Shown: piece by piece, positions 1 through 8,085 of the stretch
Position numbering within the stretch: the stretch's first letter is position 1
Layout: each line of letters starts with the position of its first letter
From: Flavobacterium ovatum
GTDB lineage: Bacteria > Bacteroidota > Bacteroidia > Flavobacteriales > Flavobacteriaceae
Assembly: GCF_040703125.1 (NCBI RefSeq)
Contig: NZ_CP160035.1
Span: forward strand, 1,488,001 to 1,552,000
Direction of reading: 5' to 3'
Length of the DNA stretch: 64,000 nucleotides
Translations under genes and position numbers: made by a program
Notes under the pieces: generated by a model
Databases searched by the model: none
Told to the model about the DNA's origin: nothing
The model's input: the letters and a program-made list of their open reading frames with translations, nothing else

Positions 1-434
1 TGATTGGTATAATATTCAGAAAGAGTCTTTATAACCGTGCTTCCTGCGGTAATAAAAAGATAAAATAAAATAGGCAAGAATTTCATAAAAAAATGAGGCC
101 TTCTTTTTGGGGTAAAATTTTCTATTGGATGATCTTCAAGATGTATTTCATGAGGGAAGAACGCAAGGCGAATCATCAGAAATAAAACGATAATTGCAAA
201 GAGAATCATCAAATATTCCCATAGTTTTTTTTGTAAAAGAAATCGGGGAACTAGGTAGTAAAAATTGACGTAAAATAAGCTTATTCCTGAAATCCACTGA
301 AAGCAAAAATCACTATTGATATTTGATTTGTTTTCGTAGAACGGAATTAATGCTGCCAGAATAAATAAGCACCAAATAATACTATGGATAAGTATTTTGT
401 TTGAAATAGTATCTTTTATTTGTTCTAGCTTCAT
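1..434 (-). CDS. LytS-type sensor histidine kinase, N-terminal part (cut by window edge)
   Basis: The reverse strand is open from an ATG at 434 to the window edge, about 144 residues. It has at least three hydrophobic segments, with the phrase NFYYLVPRFL after the second, as in the membrane region of Bacteroidota LytS/YehU-like kinases (His_kinase family). The catalytic part lies outside the window, so the call rests on the membrane region and operon position. The ATG follows the stop of the DUF4907 gene directly (TAAATG), so the genes are probably co-translated. A LytTR response regulator would be expected next, beyond the edge. The family is fairly likely; the signal sensed is unknown. Confidence 0.6.
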   Translation of the reverse strand, partial: MKLEQIKDTISNKILIHSIIWCLFILAALIPFYENKSNINSDFCFQWISGISLFYVNFYYLVPRFLLQKKLWEYLMILFAIIVLFLMIRLAFFPHEIHLEDHPIENFTPKRRPHFFMKFLPILFYLFITAGSTVIKTLSEYYTN

Positions 435-800
435 TTATATCTTTATCGACAATAAATTTAAGTCATTTTTGGTTACTGTTGGAGATAAATTGTTGTTCAA
501 TTTTTGCAAAACAAGCTCTCCAACTTTCATTGCGTCCCTTTTTGATTTGAAACTACTGTTGTTTTCTACCGCTGGTATAATGGTTTGTTTAATGATTATT
601 TTATCATTTTGAGTTATCGTATAGCCCCATCCATTTTCAGTTTTTATGGTGCTAACACTCATTCTGGATTTATAATTGCAGGAAACCAAACATAGGTACA
701 TTGCCAAAAAGAAGGCGTATTTTGCTAGTTGTGAATAGCCAAAAGGCTCCTGGTTATTGAACCAGAAGCGCTTTGTGTTTTTATTATTATTAATTGTCAT
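435..800 (-). CDS. DUF4907 family lipoprotein
   Basis: A 121-residue protein whose core (NGWGYTI, then TIIPAVENNSSF and a block ending in LVLQKLNNN) matches my recollection of the DUF4907 family of Bacteroidota. A hydrophobic stretch ends in LCLVSC, a plausible lipobox, but about 25 polar residues precede it. The true start may therefore be internal, for instance a Met about 10 residues before the Cys. As annotated, the start overlaps the end of the Kelch gene by 11 bp. The stop abuts the kinase ATG. Function is unknown. The setting suggests an envelope protein working with the Kelch lipoprotein, the barrel and the LytS kinase. Confidence 0.65.
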   Translation of the reverse strand: MTINNNKNTKRFWFNNQEPFGYSQLAKYAFFLAMYLCLVSCNYKSRMSVSTIKTENGWGYTITQNDKIIIKQTIIPAVENNSSFKSKRDAMKVGELVLQKLNNNLSPTVTKNDLNLLSIKI

Positions 801-1782
801 AATCTGATTGTTCCTCTAATGGTTTGAATTCCCAAGCATCATCAAAATAGGAAGAGCCTGATTTTCCAAGTAAAACAAAACCTCTTTGATTGATGGCAAA
901 ACCAATTGCATCCGTTCTCGCAGATCCTTCTAGAGAAGTTTTATCGTTCCAAAGGTCAGTTGTAGGGTTGTATTCCCAAATGGTTTTCGAATATTCACCA
1001 CATGCAATATAGCCCAAACCATTCATAGAAAAACTCACGGCGTTTGATCTTGTGATTAAGTAAGTGTCATGATCGTCTTCGGAATCGTCTAAGCTTCTTT
1101 TCTTTGTCCATACTTCTGTACTTGGGTCAAATTCCCAAAAATCGGTTTGATAAGCACCGCTGTTAACCCCAGTTCCTAAGTACGCTTTGTCGTTTATGAC
1201 AAATACTGTTGCGTTTCTTCTTTTGTTTCCGCCAAAACCACTTACAAGCATCCACGAGTCAGTTGTTGGGCTGTATTGATAGAAATCTTTTAGATAGTTT
1301 CCGTCGTATCCTGTACCAAAATATGCTTTGTTGCCAACTTGAAATCCTACAGCAGAATAACGAGCAGTTCCACCAAAATCTGATTTTTTTGTCCAGATAT
1401 TTGTCATGGGATCGTATTGGTAAAAATCTTTTAATTTATTAGTTCCGTCATAACCTAGGCCAATATATCCCTTGTTGTCTAATTGAAATCCTGATGCTGC
1501 GCTTCTAGCTGTTCCAATGAAATTTGCCTTTTGTTCCCAGTAATCACCATCAGAGTTGTATGCCCAAAGATCGTTAAGATATTCGTCACCAGTATAGCCG
1601 GTAGTTACAAAGGCAAAACTTCCAATAACAAAACTGGTTGCGCTAGAGCGAGCTGGACCGTCAAAAGAAGATTTTTTTACCCAGTTGCCTAATAATTCTT
1701 CATCGTCGTCAGTGCTACAGCTAACAAATGATATACTGATTAGAAGTGCTGTGAAAATTGAAATTTTTTTATAAATATTCAT
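790..1782 (-). CDS. Kelch-repeat lipoprotein
   Basis: A 330-residue protein with a lipoprotein signal (SISFVSC, then an acidic TDDDEE stretch). It has about six repeats of roughly 48 residues built on 'ARS/R-A-G-F ... GYIGLGYDG ... D-F-Y-Q-Y-D-P-W-T', the Kelch beta-propeller pattern. It probably folds as a six-bladed propeller anchored on the outer or periplasmic face. No catalytic residues can be named, and other Kelch lipoproteins range from NanM-type mutarotases to binding proteins. It lies 14 nt after the barrel gene and overlaps the DUF4907 gene, so it is in the same operon. Confidence 0.85.
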   Translation of the reverse strand: MNIYKKISIFTALLISISFVSCSTDDDEELLGNWVKKSSFDGPARSSATSFVIGSFAFVTTGYTGDEYLNDLWAYNSDGDYWEQKANFIGTARSAASGFQLDNKGYIGLGYDGTNKLKDFYQYDPMTNIWTKKSDFGGTARYSAVGFQVGNKAYFGTGYDGNYLKDFYQYSPTTDSWMLVSGFGGNKRRNATVFVINDKAYLGTGVNSGAYQTDFWEFDPSTEVWTKKRSLDDSEDDHDTYLITRSNAVSFSMNGLGYIACGEYSKTIWEYNPTTDLWNDKTSLEGSARTDAIGFAINQRGFVLLGKSGSSYFDDAWEFKPLEEQSDYDN

Positions 1783-1796
1783 GTTTTTTAGTTGTA

Positions 1797-2645
1797 TTAG
1801 AGTTTGTATTTTATGCCGAATGAAAGGATGTATCCCTTGCTGTTATTTAAGTCGTTTAGTAGATTGTTTTTTTGGTCAATTGCTATGAATTTTTTATTAA
1901 AATCGTATCCACCTTTTAAATTTAAATACCAATTGGAATCTACATTTCGTTCATATTCTAACTGTGTATTTAAATTTGAAAACTCAACTTTTGAAAGAGT
2001 TGTCAATTTGTTTGAAAAAGGTGATTGATCAATGTTATAAGAACTTCCGCTGAATGAGGTTGTATATATAAATTGGTTTCTGGCGTTGTTTGAATATGAA
2101 AAACTTGTGCTAGGGAAACCAGCATCAATAGATAATTTTTGGTTTACTTGGTGGTGAAATGTTATAGTTGGTAAAATTTGAGTTTTGCCAAAAATGGTAT
2201 TTCTTTGAATTCCTAGCTTCAAAAAGTTTTTAGGGTTAAAATGATATTCTATTTCTAATCCTCCTAATAGTATGATGTCTGAAGCTCCGAAATCTTTCTG
2301 AAACCCAGCTGCAGGGTTGAAATTGAAATTTAATTTAGTTTTTGATGAAAACTCATGTTCAATTCCAATATTATATGCGATCCTATTAAATGAATTAAGT
2401 TGTTCCGCATAATTATAATTGGTCATTTTATAATCAATTGAGATGTTCAGTAATTCTACCGAGTTGATTAATGCAGTTTTAGGATTAATGAGTGTCTTGG
2501 CAGATACTTTAATTTTGTTTTCATTTTTATTGAATATACTTGTTGATTGTGTATTTGTATTTGCATCAATATCATAAGTCTGTTGAGCTGATATAAATGA
2601 GGTAGCAATCATAAATAATAGGTTTGTAAATGTGTTTTTTGTCAT
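1797..2645 (-). CDS. Outer-membrane beta-barrel protein (possibly DUF6268)
   Basis: A 282-residue protein with a signal peptide ending in SFISAQQ and alternating polar/aromatic strands throughout. The C-terminus, YILSFGIKYKL, is a typical last barrel strand. It resembles the DUF6268-type barrels found beside Kelch and LytS genes in Flavobacteriia, but I cannot confirm the family by eye. It is the first gene of the operon running to the left window edge. A reverse-strand TATTTTTG (2670 down to 2663) sits about 18 nt before the ATG and could be the -7 box, but no matching TTG is at the usual distance. Confidence 0.65.
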   Translation of the reverse strand: MTKNTFTNLLFMIATSFISAQQTYDIDANTNTQSTSIFNKNENKIKVSAKTLINPKTALINSVELLNISIDYKMTNYNYAEQLNSFNRIAYNIGIEHEFSSKTKLNFNFNPAAGFQKDFGASDIILLGGLEIEYHFNPKNFLKLGIQRNTIFGKTQILPTITFHHQVNQKLSIDAGFPSTSFSYSNNARNQFIYTTSFSGSSYNIDQSPFSNKLTTLSKVEFSNLNTQLEYERNVDSNWYLNLKGGYDFNKKFIAIDQKNNLLNDLNNSKGYILSFGIKYKL

Positions 2646-2874
2646 GAACTCTGTTATTGGTTCAAAAATAGATTTATAATTAATTTTAAAAAAAGAAGAT
2701 ATATGAATGGTCCTTTTTCATAGACAAACACCCCTAAATATCAGTTAAAGGTTTTTGTGAAAGTTGTTGTGATGTTGTAGGTTAAATCAAGTTACTGATA
2801 GATTAAAAATGTATACTCGTATAACTTATTATGTGTCTTCAATCCCTCTCATTTATATTTGTTGAAAAACATTT

Positions 2875-4197
2875 ATGTATAAGCGGTTTCTAATACTAGT
2901 TTTGAGTATTGTGATAGTTTCTTGTGATTCAGATATTGATACAGGTACTTTTGTTGTTGGTTCAGATTATTTAGAAATTAACAACAATGTGATACTAGTG
3001 GATACAATGACTGTTGATGTGTCTACAATTCAGTTGGATTCATTGGTGACTTCTAGTAAGTACCGAATAGCGGTGGGGAGTTATGACGATCCTATTTTTG
3101 GAAAAGTTCAAGCAAATAGTTATTTTCAGTTGTCAGGAAGTACGTACGCTGTTAATGCCAGTAGTTCAGATACCGAAGGGGGGAATTATGTTTTTGATTC
3201 TATAAGGATGGTTATGAAATTAGATAAATATTATTATGGAGATACTACCCAAGTACATTCCTTTAGTATCCATCGACTTCAACAAAAGGTAAAAACTACA
3301 CTAGAGGATGGTACTTTTCATAATGATTCAAATTTAACGTATGACAGTGAGAGCTTAGGTACCGTTTCTTTCAAACCGAAACCGAATAGTCAAGATTCTG
3401 TAAGTGTGGTATTGAGTAATGATTTTGGAAATACACTTTTTCAAAAATTAAAATCCAAAGAGATAACGAATACAGATGAATTTATTGAATATTTTAAGGG
3501 TTTTGTGATTAAGGCGTCAGCAACTAATTCTTCCAATGTTATAGGTTTTAATTTGTCAAGCGAACTAAGACTGTATTATTCTAAATATTTATCCCAAAGC
3601 GAAAGTTCCCTTTTAGTAACATTTGGTATTTATGACGGAGCAAAACAGTTTAATAATTTTTCTTTAGATAAAAAGGGGACTTTAATAGAGAATTTGCCAA
3701 GTTCTACATCCAAATTATCAAGTGTAGTCACAAGTAATAAAGGGTTTGTCCAATCAGGGACGGGTATAGCTTGTCGGGTTGATTTTCCAAATATTAAACA
3801 ATTAAAACGATTGTATGAAAATGGCGTCATCGTAGATGCTCAATTTACGATTAAGCCTGTTAATGGTACTTATTCTAGCAAATATCCTTTGCCTGATTCT
3901 TTACAAGTTTATGTGTGCGACAATTTAAATAGGATAAAAAGGAGTCTTACTTCCTCATCCGGTTCGACCTTGTATGCTGTTTTGAGTAATAAAACAGATG
4001 AGTTTAATGAGAATACGGGTTACAAATTATCATTAAGTTCGTTTTTGCAAAGTGAGTTGGTAAAGCTTTCTGATGCCAAATCGTCATTAGTTTTTGTTTT
4101 GCCTAGTATAGCTAAAGGGGTTAATAGATTAGTGCTAGCAGATCAGAAAAGTAAAGAGAATAAACTTCAATTAAAAATCTATTATATATCTTATTAG
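2875..4197 (+). CDS. DUF4270 domain lipoprotein
   Basis: A 440-residue lipoprotein (signal SIVIVSC). Early in the protein are the DUF4270 hallmarks: GSDYLEINN, 'DTMTVDVST', then 'VGSYDDPIFGKVQAN'. The family is Bacteroidota-specific and secreted or surface-linked, with no established function. A TATATTTG (2854-2861) lies only 13 nt before the ATG and would give a very short leader; no clear TTG partner was found. The stop abuts the ATG of the next gene (TAGATG), so the two form a tight operon. Confidence 0.8.
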   Translation: MYKRFLILVLSIVIVSCDSDIDTGTFVVGSDYLEINNNVILVDTMTVDVSTIQLDSLVTSSKYRIAVGSYDDPIFGKVQANSYFQLSGSTYAVNASSSDTEGGNYVFDSIRMVMKLDKYYYGDTTQVHSFSIHRLQQKVKTTLEDGTFHNDSNLTYDSESLGTVSFKPKPNSQDSVSVVLSNDFGNTLFQKLKSKEITNTDEFIEYFKGFVIKASATNSSNVIGFNLSSELRLYYSKYLSQSESSLLVTFGIYDGAKQFNNFSLDKKGTLIENLPSSTSKLSSVVTSNKGFVQSGTGIACRVDFPNIKQLKRLYENGVIVDAQFTIKPVNGTYSSKYPLPDSLQVYVCDNLNRIKRSLTSSSGSTLYAVLSNKTDEFNENTGYKLSLSSFLQSELVKLSDAKSSLVFVLPSIAKGVNRLVLADQKSKENKLQLKIYYISY

Positions 4198-5433
4198 ATG
4201 AAAATTAAAATAATATTAGTGTCAGTTATGTTGATCATAACTGGTTTTGGTTTTGCGCAAAGTGTTTCTAGTTCTCCTTATTCTTTATTTGGATTAGGTT
4301 CTGAGTATGATGCTGATTTTGGCGGACTACCAGGAATAGGCTCTTCGGGTATTGCTTTGCCTTCGAATAAATTTATAAATAATTTAAATCCTGCTTCTTT
4401 GGGTTTTATGTATCAGAACCATTTTTTATTCGATGTAGGTGGAAAAGCGATTGTTACTAGCTATCAAGATGCGTCCAATAAAGAAACTCGAAATAATGTT
4501 CAGTTTTCTCATCTAGCTTTTGCTTTTCCTATAAGCCAGAAGTCAGCTGTTAGTGTAGCTTTAAAACCATACACTAGTAGTGCTTTTAAAATATCTAATA
4601 TGTCTTTAGGTATTAAAGATAGTAATGAGAACTATTTGTATAGTGCTACTGGAACTGGAGGTTTAAATGATTTTGATGTTTCTTATGGTTATAGAGTTAG
4701 TAATCGTTTTTCATTGGGAGTTAAAGGCTCTGCTCTTTTTGGGAGCTCTTCAGTTGCTGAAAATTATTTGATTCAAAGTACTTTATTATATATAGACAAA
4801 ACGACAAATTATAGTGGTGTTCGTTTAGAAGCAGGTTCTCAGTTTGTAATTGATTCTACGTTCACAATAGGGACAACGTTTAAATCTCCAACCAAAATTA
4901 ATGCATCAAAAGTTGAATCCATTAGTTCGGTTACAAGTTCTAGTACCGTTACAGTAGTTTCAGGACTTTCATTGGATGTGAATGATTATGTGATGCCGCT
5001 AGAAGTAGGCTTTGGTCTTAGTAAAAAAATTAGGAAAAATTATAATTTTTCTATGGATTATCAAAAAAGCTTTTGGTCTAGTGTTAATCAATCAGCTTCT
5101 TATGGTGTGTTTACGAATCAGGATAAGTTAGCACTTGGATTGTCTTTTGATAAAGAAAAAAAAGGGAGATCTTACTTTGATCATATTAAATATTCAACGG
5201 GTTTTAATTATGACACGGGTTATCTAGAAGTTGATAGTAAAAAAATTAAAAATGTTGCTTTTTCTGTGGGTGTTTCTTTGCCAATAGATAATACATTTTC
5301 AATGTTGAATATCTCTTATTCTTATGGACAAAAAGGGAGTGTAACCAGCGGTTTGATTAAAGAAAATTATCACAAGATATCACTAAACTTAAGTTTAGAT
5401 GGTCTTTGGTTTGTGAAGAGGAAAATTGAATAA
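4198..5433 (+). CDS. Outer-membrane beta-barrel protein
   Basis: A 411-residue protein with a signal peptide ending GFGFAQ. The N-terminal phrase 'SSPYSLFGLGSE' and a following 'LNPASLGF' resemble FadL/PorV-like barrels of Bacteroidota. Beta-strand periodicity continues to the end. It may be a transporter or a partner of the lipoprotein encoded directly before it. It is convergent with murI, with a 1-nt gap between the stop codons and no hairpin in between, so transcripts from the two strands probably overlap. Confidence 0.65.
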   Translation: MKIKIILVSVMLIITGFGFAQSVSSSPYSLFGLGSEYDADFGGLPGIGSSGIALPSNKFINNLNPASLGFMYQNHFLFDVGGKAIVTSYQDASNKETRNNVQFSHLAFAFPISQKSAVSVALKPYTSSAFKISNMSLGIKDSNENYLYSATGTGGLNDFDVSYGYRVSNRFSLGVKGSALFGSSSVAENYLIQSTLLYIDKTTNYSGVRLEAGSQFVIDSTFTIGTTFKSPTKINASKVESISSVTSSSTVTVVSGLSLDVNDYVMPLEVGFGLSKKIRKNYNFSMDYQKSFWSSVNQSASYGVFTNQDKLALGLSFDKEKKGRSYFDHIKYSTGFNYDTGYLEVDSKKIKNVAFSVGVSLPIDNTFSMLNISYSYGQKGSVTSGLIKENYHKISLNLSLDGLWFVKRKIE

Positions 5434-5434
5434 A

Positions 5435-6211
5435 CTAAAAATCTTTTTGAATAACATCGTAAGTAGTACCCAATATTTCTTTTAGAACTGCAGGATTTGT
5501 ATTCGTATAAAAAACAGGGTTGTTATTTTTTAAAGATGAAACCCCTACTTTATTGTTCAGTAGATTTTGAGTTTGTCTGGCAACAGCTTGTCCAGAATCA
5601 ATGATATGAATGTGATCTGGAAGTATCTTTTTTATTTGGGGAATAAGATAAGGGTAGTGACTACAACCTAATACCAAGTAGTCAATATCAGCTTGAATCA
5701 TTGGCTGTAAATAAGAGTTTAGCAGTTCTGTCATCTCTGGGGAGTTAATTTTGCCTCCTTCAATTAGTTGTACTAATCCGTGTCCTACTTGTTCCAGTAT
5801 TTTGGTCGTTTGAAATTTATCAGCAGTCTTATTAAACAACTCACTAATTAGTGTGCCTTGAGTTGCTAGGATTCCTATTTTTTGCGTTTTAGAATTTAGG
5901 GCAGCTGGTTTGATTGCTGGTTCAATACCTATGAATGGTACTTTGTATTTTGCACGCAGTTCTTTTATTGCATTTGTTGTGGCGGTATTACAAGCTACAA
6001 CAATGAGCTTACAGTCCATTTGGAGTAAAAAATCAGTGTTTTTTATGCACAAAGCAATGATTTCATTTTTAGTCTTTTGACCGTATGGAGCATTTTTGCT
6101 ATCGGCTAAATAGATAGTTTTTTCGTCAGGTAATAAATGGTAAATTTCTCTCCATATTGAAGTTCCTCCAATTCCAGAATCGAATATGCCTATAGGTTTG
6201 TTATTATCCAT
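5435..6211 (-). CDS. murI: Glutamate racemase
   Basis: This cytoplasmic enzyme makes D-glutamate for peptidoglycan by cofactor-independent racemisation. The 258 residues show 'IGIFDSGIGG' at the N-terminus and both catalytic cysteines, in VVACNTATTNA (about residue 74) and LVLGCSHYPY (about 183). The length is normal. The ATG at 6211 fits the family better than the in-frame TTG one codon upstream. A reverse-strand TAACTTTG (6224 down to 6217) is only 6 nt from the ATG, so the mRNA might be nearly leaderless. A terminator separates it from the Skp genes upstream. Confidence 0.96.
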   Translation of the reverse strand: MDNNKPIGIFDSGIGGTSIWREIYHLLPDEKTIYLADSKNAPYGQKTKNEIIALCIKNTDFLLQMDCKLIVVACNTATTNAIKELRAKYKVPFIGIEPAIKPAALNSKTQKIGILATQGTLISELFNKTADKFQTTKILEQVGHGLVQLIEGGKINSPEMTELLNSYLQPMIQADIDYLVLGCSHYPYLIPQIKKILPDHIHIIDSGQAVARQTQNLLNNKVGVSSLKNNNPVFYTNTNPAVLKEILGTTYDVIQKDF

Positions 6212-6261
6212 CAAAACAAAGTTAAGTGCTCTTTCTTGATTTTCCTAAATAGTTTTATTAA

Positions 6262-6304
6262 AAAAAAAGCGTTCTATTTCAACAGTTGAAATAGAACGCT
6301 TTTT
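6262..6304 (-). terminator. Rho-independent terminator of the bamA-Skp operon
   Basis: A perfect hairpin: AGCGTTCTATTTCA paired with TGAAATAGAACGCT around a short loop, with A runs on the left and T runs on the right. It would work on either strand. It lies just after the last Skp gene and before murI. Confidence 0.88.
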
Positions 6305-6325
6305 ATAGTTTTATAAATTTGATTT

Positions 6326-6826
6326 CTAGAAACCTAAATCTTTTTTTACATCTGCAGTAAGGTTTGGACCATCAGCAAGTAAAAGAGTAGAGCCATCAAG
6401 AATGTATTGAAAACCTTTAGCTTTTCCAACTTTTTGGATAGAAGCTCTTACTTTTTCCATTAAAGGTTTTACGATATCTGATTCTTTTTGTTGTAATTCT
6501 TTTTGAGCATTGTCTCTAAAGTCAACAATTCTTTTTTGCATGTCTTGTACTTCTTTAGAACGATCTCCATTAACAGCGTCAGTTACGGTAGCTGATTCAG
6601 CTTCGTATTTTTTTAATTTTGCTTGGTATTCTTCAACCATTTTTTTATAGTCGGAATCATAAGTACCGCTTAATTTTTCAAGTTGTTTTTGTGCGTCTAA
6701 CATTGCTGGCATTTTAGCCATGATTTCACTAACATCGACGTGAGCTGATTTAGCTTGTGCATTAATAGTTTGATTTGCTCCTAGAATAAAGATTGCAGCA
6801 ATTAATAAAGTTTTAATTTGTTTCAT
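6326..6826 (-). CDS. OmpH/Skp family periplasmic chaperone
   Basis: A 166-residue protein with a signal peptide (TINAQA), 'HVDVSEIMAKMP' and a Lys/Glu/Gln-rich central coiled coil. It ends in 'FQYILDGSTLLLADG', the typical Skp closing strand. Skp holds unfolded outer-membrane proteins on their way to BamA. It is the last gene of the DUF6089-uppS-bamA-OmpH-Skp block, 29 nt after the longer paralogue. The tandem arrangement of two Skp-like genes behind bamA is usual in Flavobacteriia. Confidence 0.93.
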   Translation of the reverse strand: MKQIKTLLIAAIFILGANQTINAQAKSAHVDVSEIMAKMPAMLDAQKQLEKLSGTYDSDYKKMVEEYQAKLKKYEAESATVTDAVNGDRSKEVQDMQKRIVDFRDNAQKELQQKESDIVKPLMEKVRASIQKVGKAKGFQYILDGSTLLLADGPNLTADVKKDLGF

Positions 6827-6855
6827 CGGTTTAAAAATATTAAGTAATTATTTAG

Positions 6856-8058
6856 TTATTGTTTTAATTGTATTTCTCTTGCGTTTTTAATTGAATCCCG
6901 TACTTGAAGTGCTTTTTCTCTTTTTTCTTCAAGCTCTCTTTTACGTTCTTCTAGTAATTTTTTTCTATCTTCTAATGCTTGTGCTCTTGCATCAAGTGGC
7001 TCTCCTTTTTCAATTTCCACTTTTTTGGCGGTAGTGGTACTTACAGGTTTGCTTGTTTCTGTTTTGGTTTCTTCTGTTTTAGTAGAGGCAGAAATCGTGC
7101 CAGTTTTTTGAGCTTCTCTTTCTTCAAGCAGTTTGGCTCTTTTTTCTTCGGCTTCTTTTTTTCTGTTTTCGACAGCTTCTTTACGTTCTGCCAGTATTTT
7201 AGCTCTAGCGTCAGCTTGTTCTTGTTTTTTAGCTTCTATTTCTGCAGCTACATCTTTTCTATCTATTGTAGTTGATCTTTCAGATGCTTCTGCTGTAGTC
7301 CCAGCTTTTTTAGCTTCTCTTTCTTCAATCAGTCGAGCCTTTTTATCTTCAGAGTCTTTTTTCTTTTGTTCAGCAGCAATTTTGCGATCTTCTAATATTT
7401 TTTCTCTTTCAGCTTTTCTAGCATCTAAAGCTTTTTGTCTATCAACTAAATTAGGATTCACATCAACAGCATCTTCTTTTTTCTCTTTTTCTATTTCTGC
7501 TTGAAGTTGTTTTTTAGATAATTGTTCTCTTTTGTTGGAACGATTTATAATTCGCAACACTAAGTCACTAATGTCATATCTTTTTGCAGCGAATATCATT
7601 GTGAAATCAGAAGTTTTGTCAAAAATGAAATCATATTTTTGTTGTTCAGCAACATCTTGTATCGCTGTGAAAACTTGGTCTTGAATTGGTTTAATCAAGT
7701 CTGTCTTTTGAGTAGTCAAATTTCCGTTAGGACCAAAACGTTGTTGTTGTAAATTCAATACTTCAGTTTCAAGAAATTTAATCTCCGTTTCTCGTTCATC
7801 TATCAAACCTTTCGTAAGTAATGCTTTTTCTGCTTTAAGGGCTTCTTTAAGTTTATTTACTTCATTTTTTTTGATTTCAATTTCTTGTTTCCATTTTTGT
7901 GCTTTTTGCTCTAGTTGTGCGTTAGCTTCAATATAGTTAGGAACATTTTGTAAAATATACTCCATATCAATATAACCAATCTTAGTTCCTCTAGTTTGAG
8001 AGTAAGCAGTATTGAAATAGACTAAAATTATAACTAAAACTAAAAAATATTTTCTCAT
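6856..8058 (-). CDS. OmpH/Skp family protein with long charged C-terminal repeat tail
   Basis: A 400-residue protein, more than twice the usual Skp length. Residues 1-175 are a normal Skp domain: signal peptide ending AYSQ, 'IGYIDMEYILQNVP', coiled coil, then 'YDFIFDKTSDFTMIFA'. The rest is a Lys/Glu/Arg-rich helical tail with three similar units of about 35 residues, two of them containing EEREAKKAGT or EEREAQKTGT. A Thr/Ser-rich spacer separates units two and three. The tail probably forms a long single helix or coiled coil in the periplasm. It is encoded 27 nt after bamA. Confidence 0.9.
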   Translation of the reverse strand: MRKYFLVLVIILVYFNTAYSQTRGTKIGYIDMEYILQNVPNYIEANAQLEQKAQKWKQEIEIKKNEVNKLKEALKAEKALLTKGLIDERETEIKFLETEVLNLQQQRFGPNGNLTTQKTDLIKPIQDQVFTAIQDVAEQQKYDFIFDKTSDFTMIFAAKRYDISDLVLRIINRSNKREQLSKKQLQAEIEKEKKEDAVDVNPNLVDRQKALDARKAEREKILEDRKIAAEQKKKDSEDKKARLIEEREAKKAGTTAEASERSTTIDRKDVAAEIEAKKQEQADARAKILAERKEAVENRKKEAEEKRAKLLEEREAQKTGTISASTKTEETKTETSKPVSTTTAKKVEIEKGEPLDARAQALEDRKKLLEERKRELEEKREKALQVRDSIKNAREIQLKQ

Positions 8059-8085
8059 AGCTTAAAAATTAGAAACAATAATTTT

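Noticed and set aside
2721-2742. GACAAACACCCCTAAAT before the DUF4270 gene, similar to the PUL operator
   Set aside because: The TACA-to-CCCC distance is two bases shorter, no good -7 box lies 42 nt downstream, and the gene is not part of a PUL. Probably chance.
6979-7504. Plus-strand open frames over the OmpH gene
   Set aside because: They are Ser/Phe-rich shadows of the Lys/Glu-rich coiled coil on the minus strand, with no start context.
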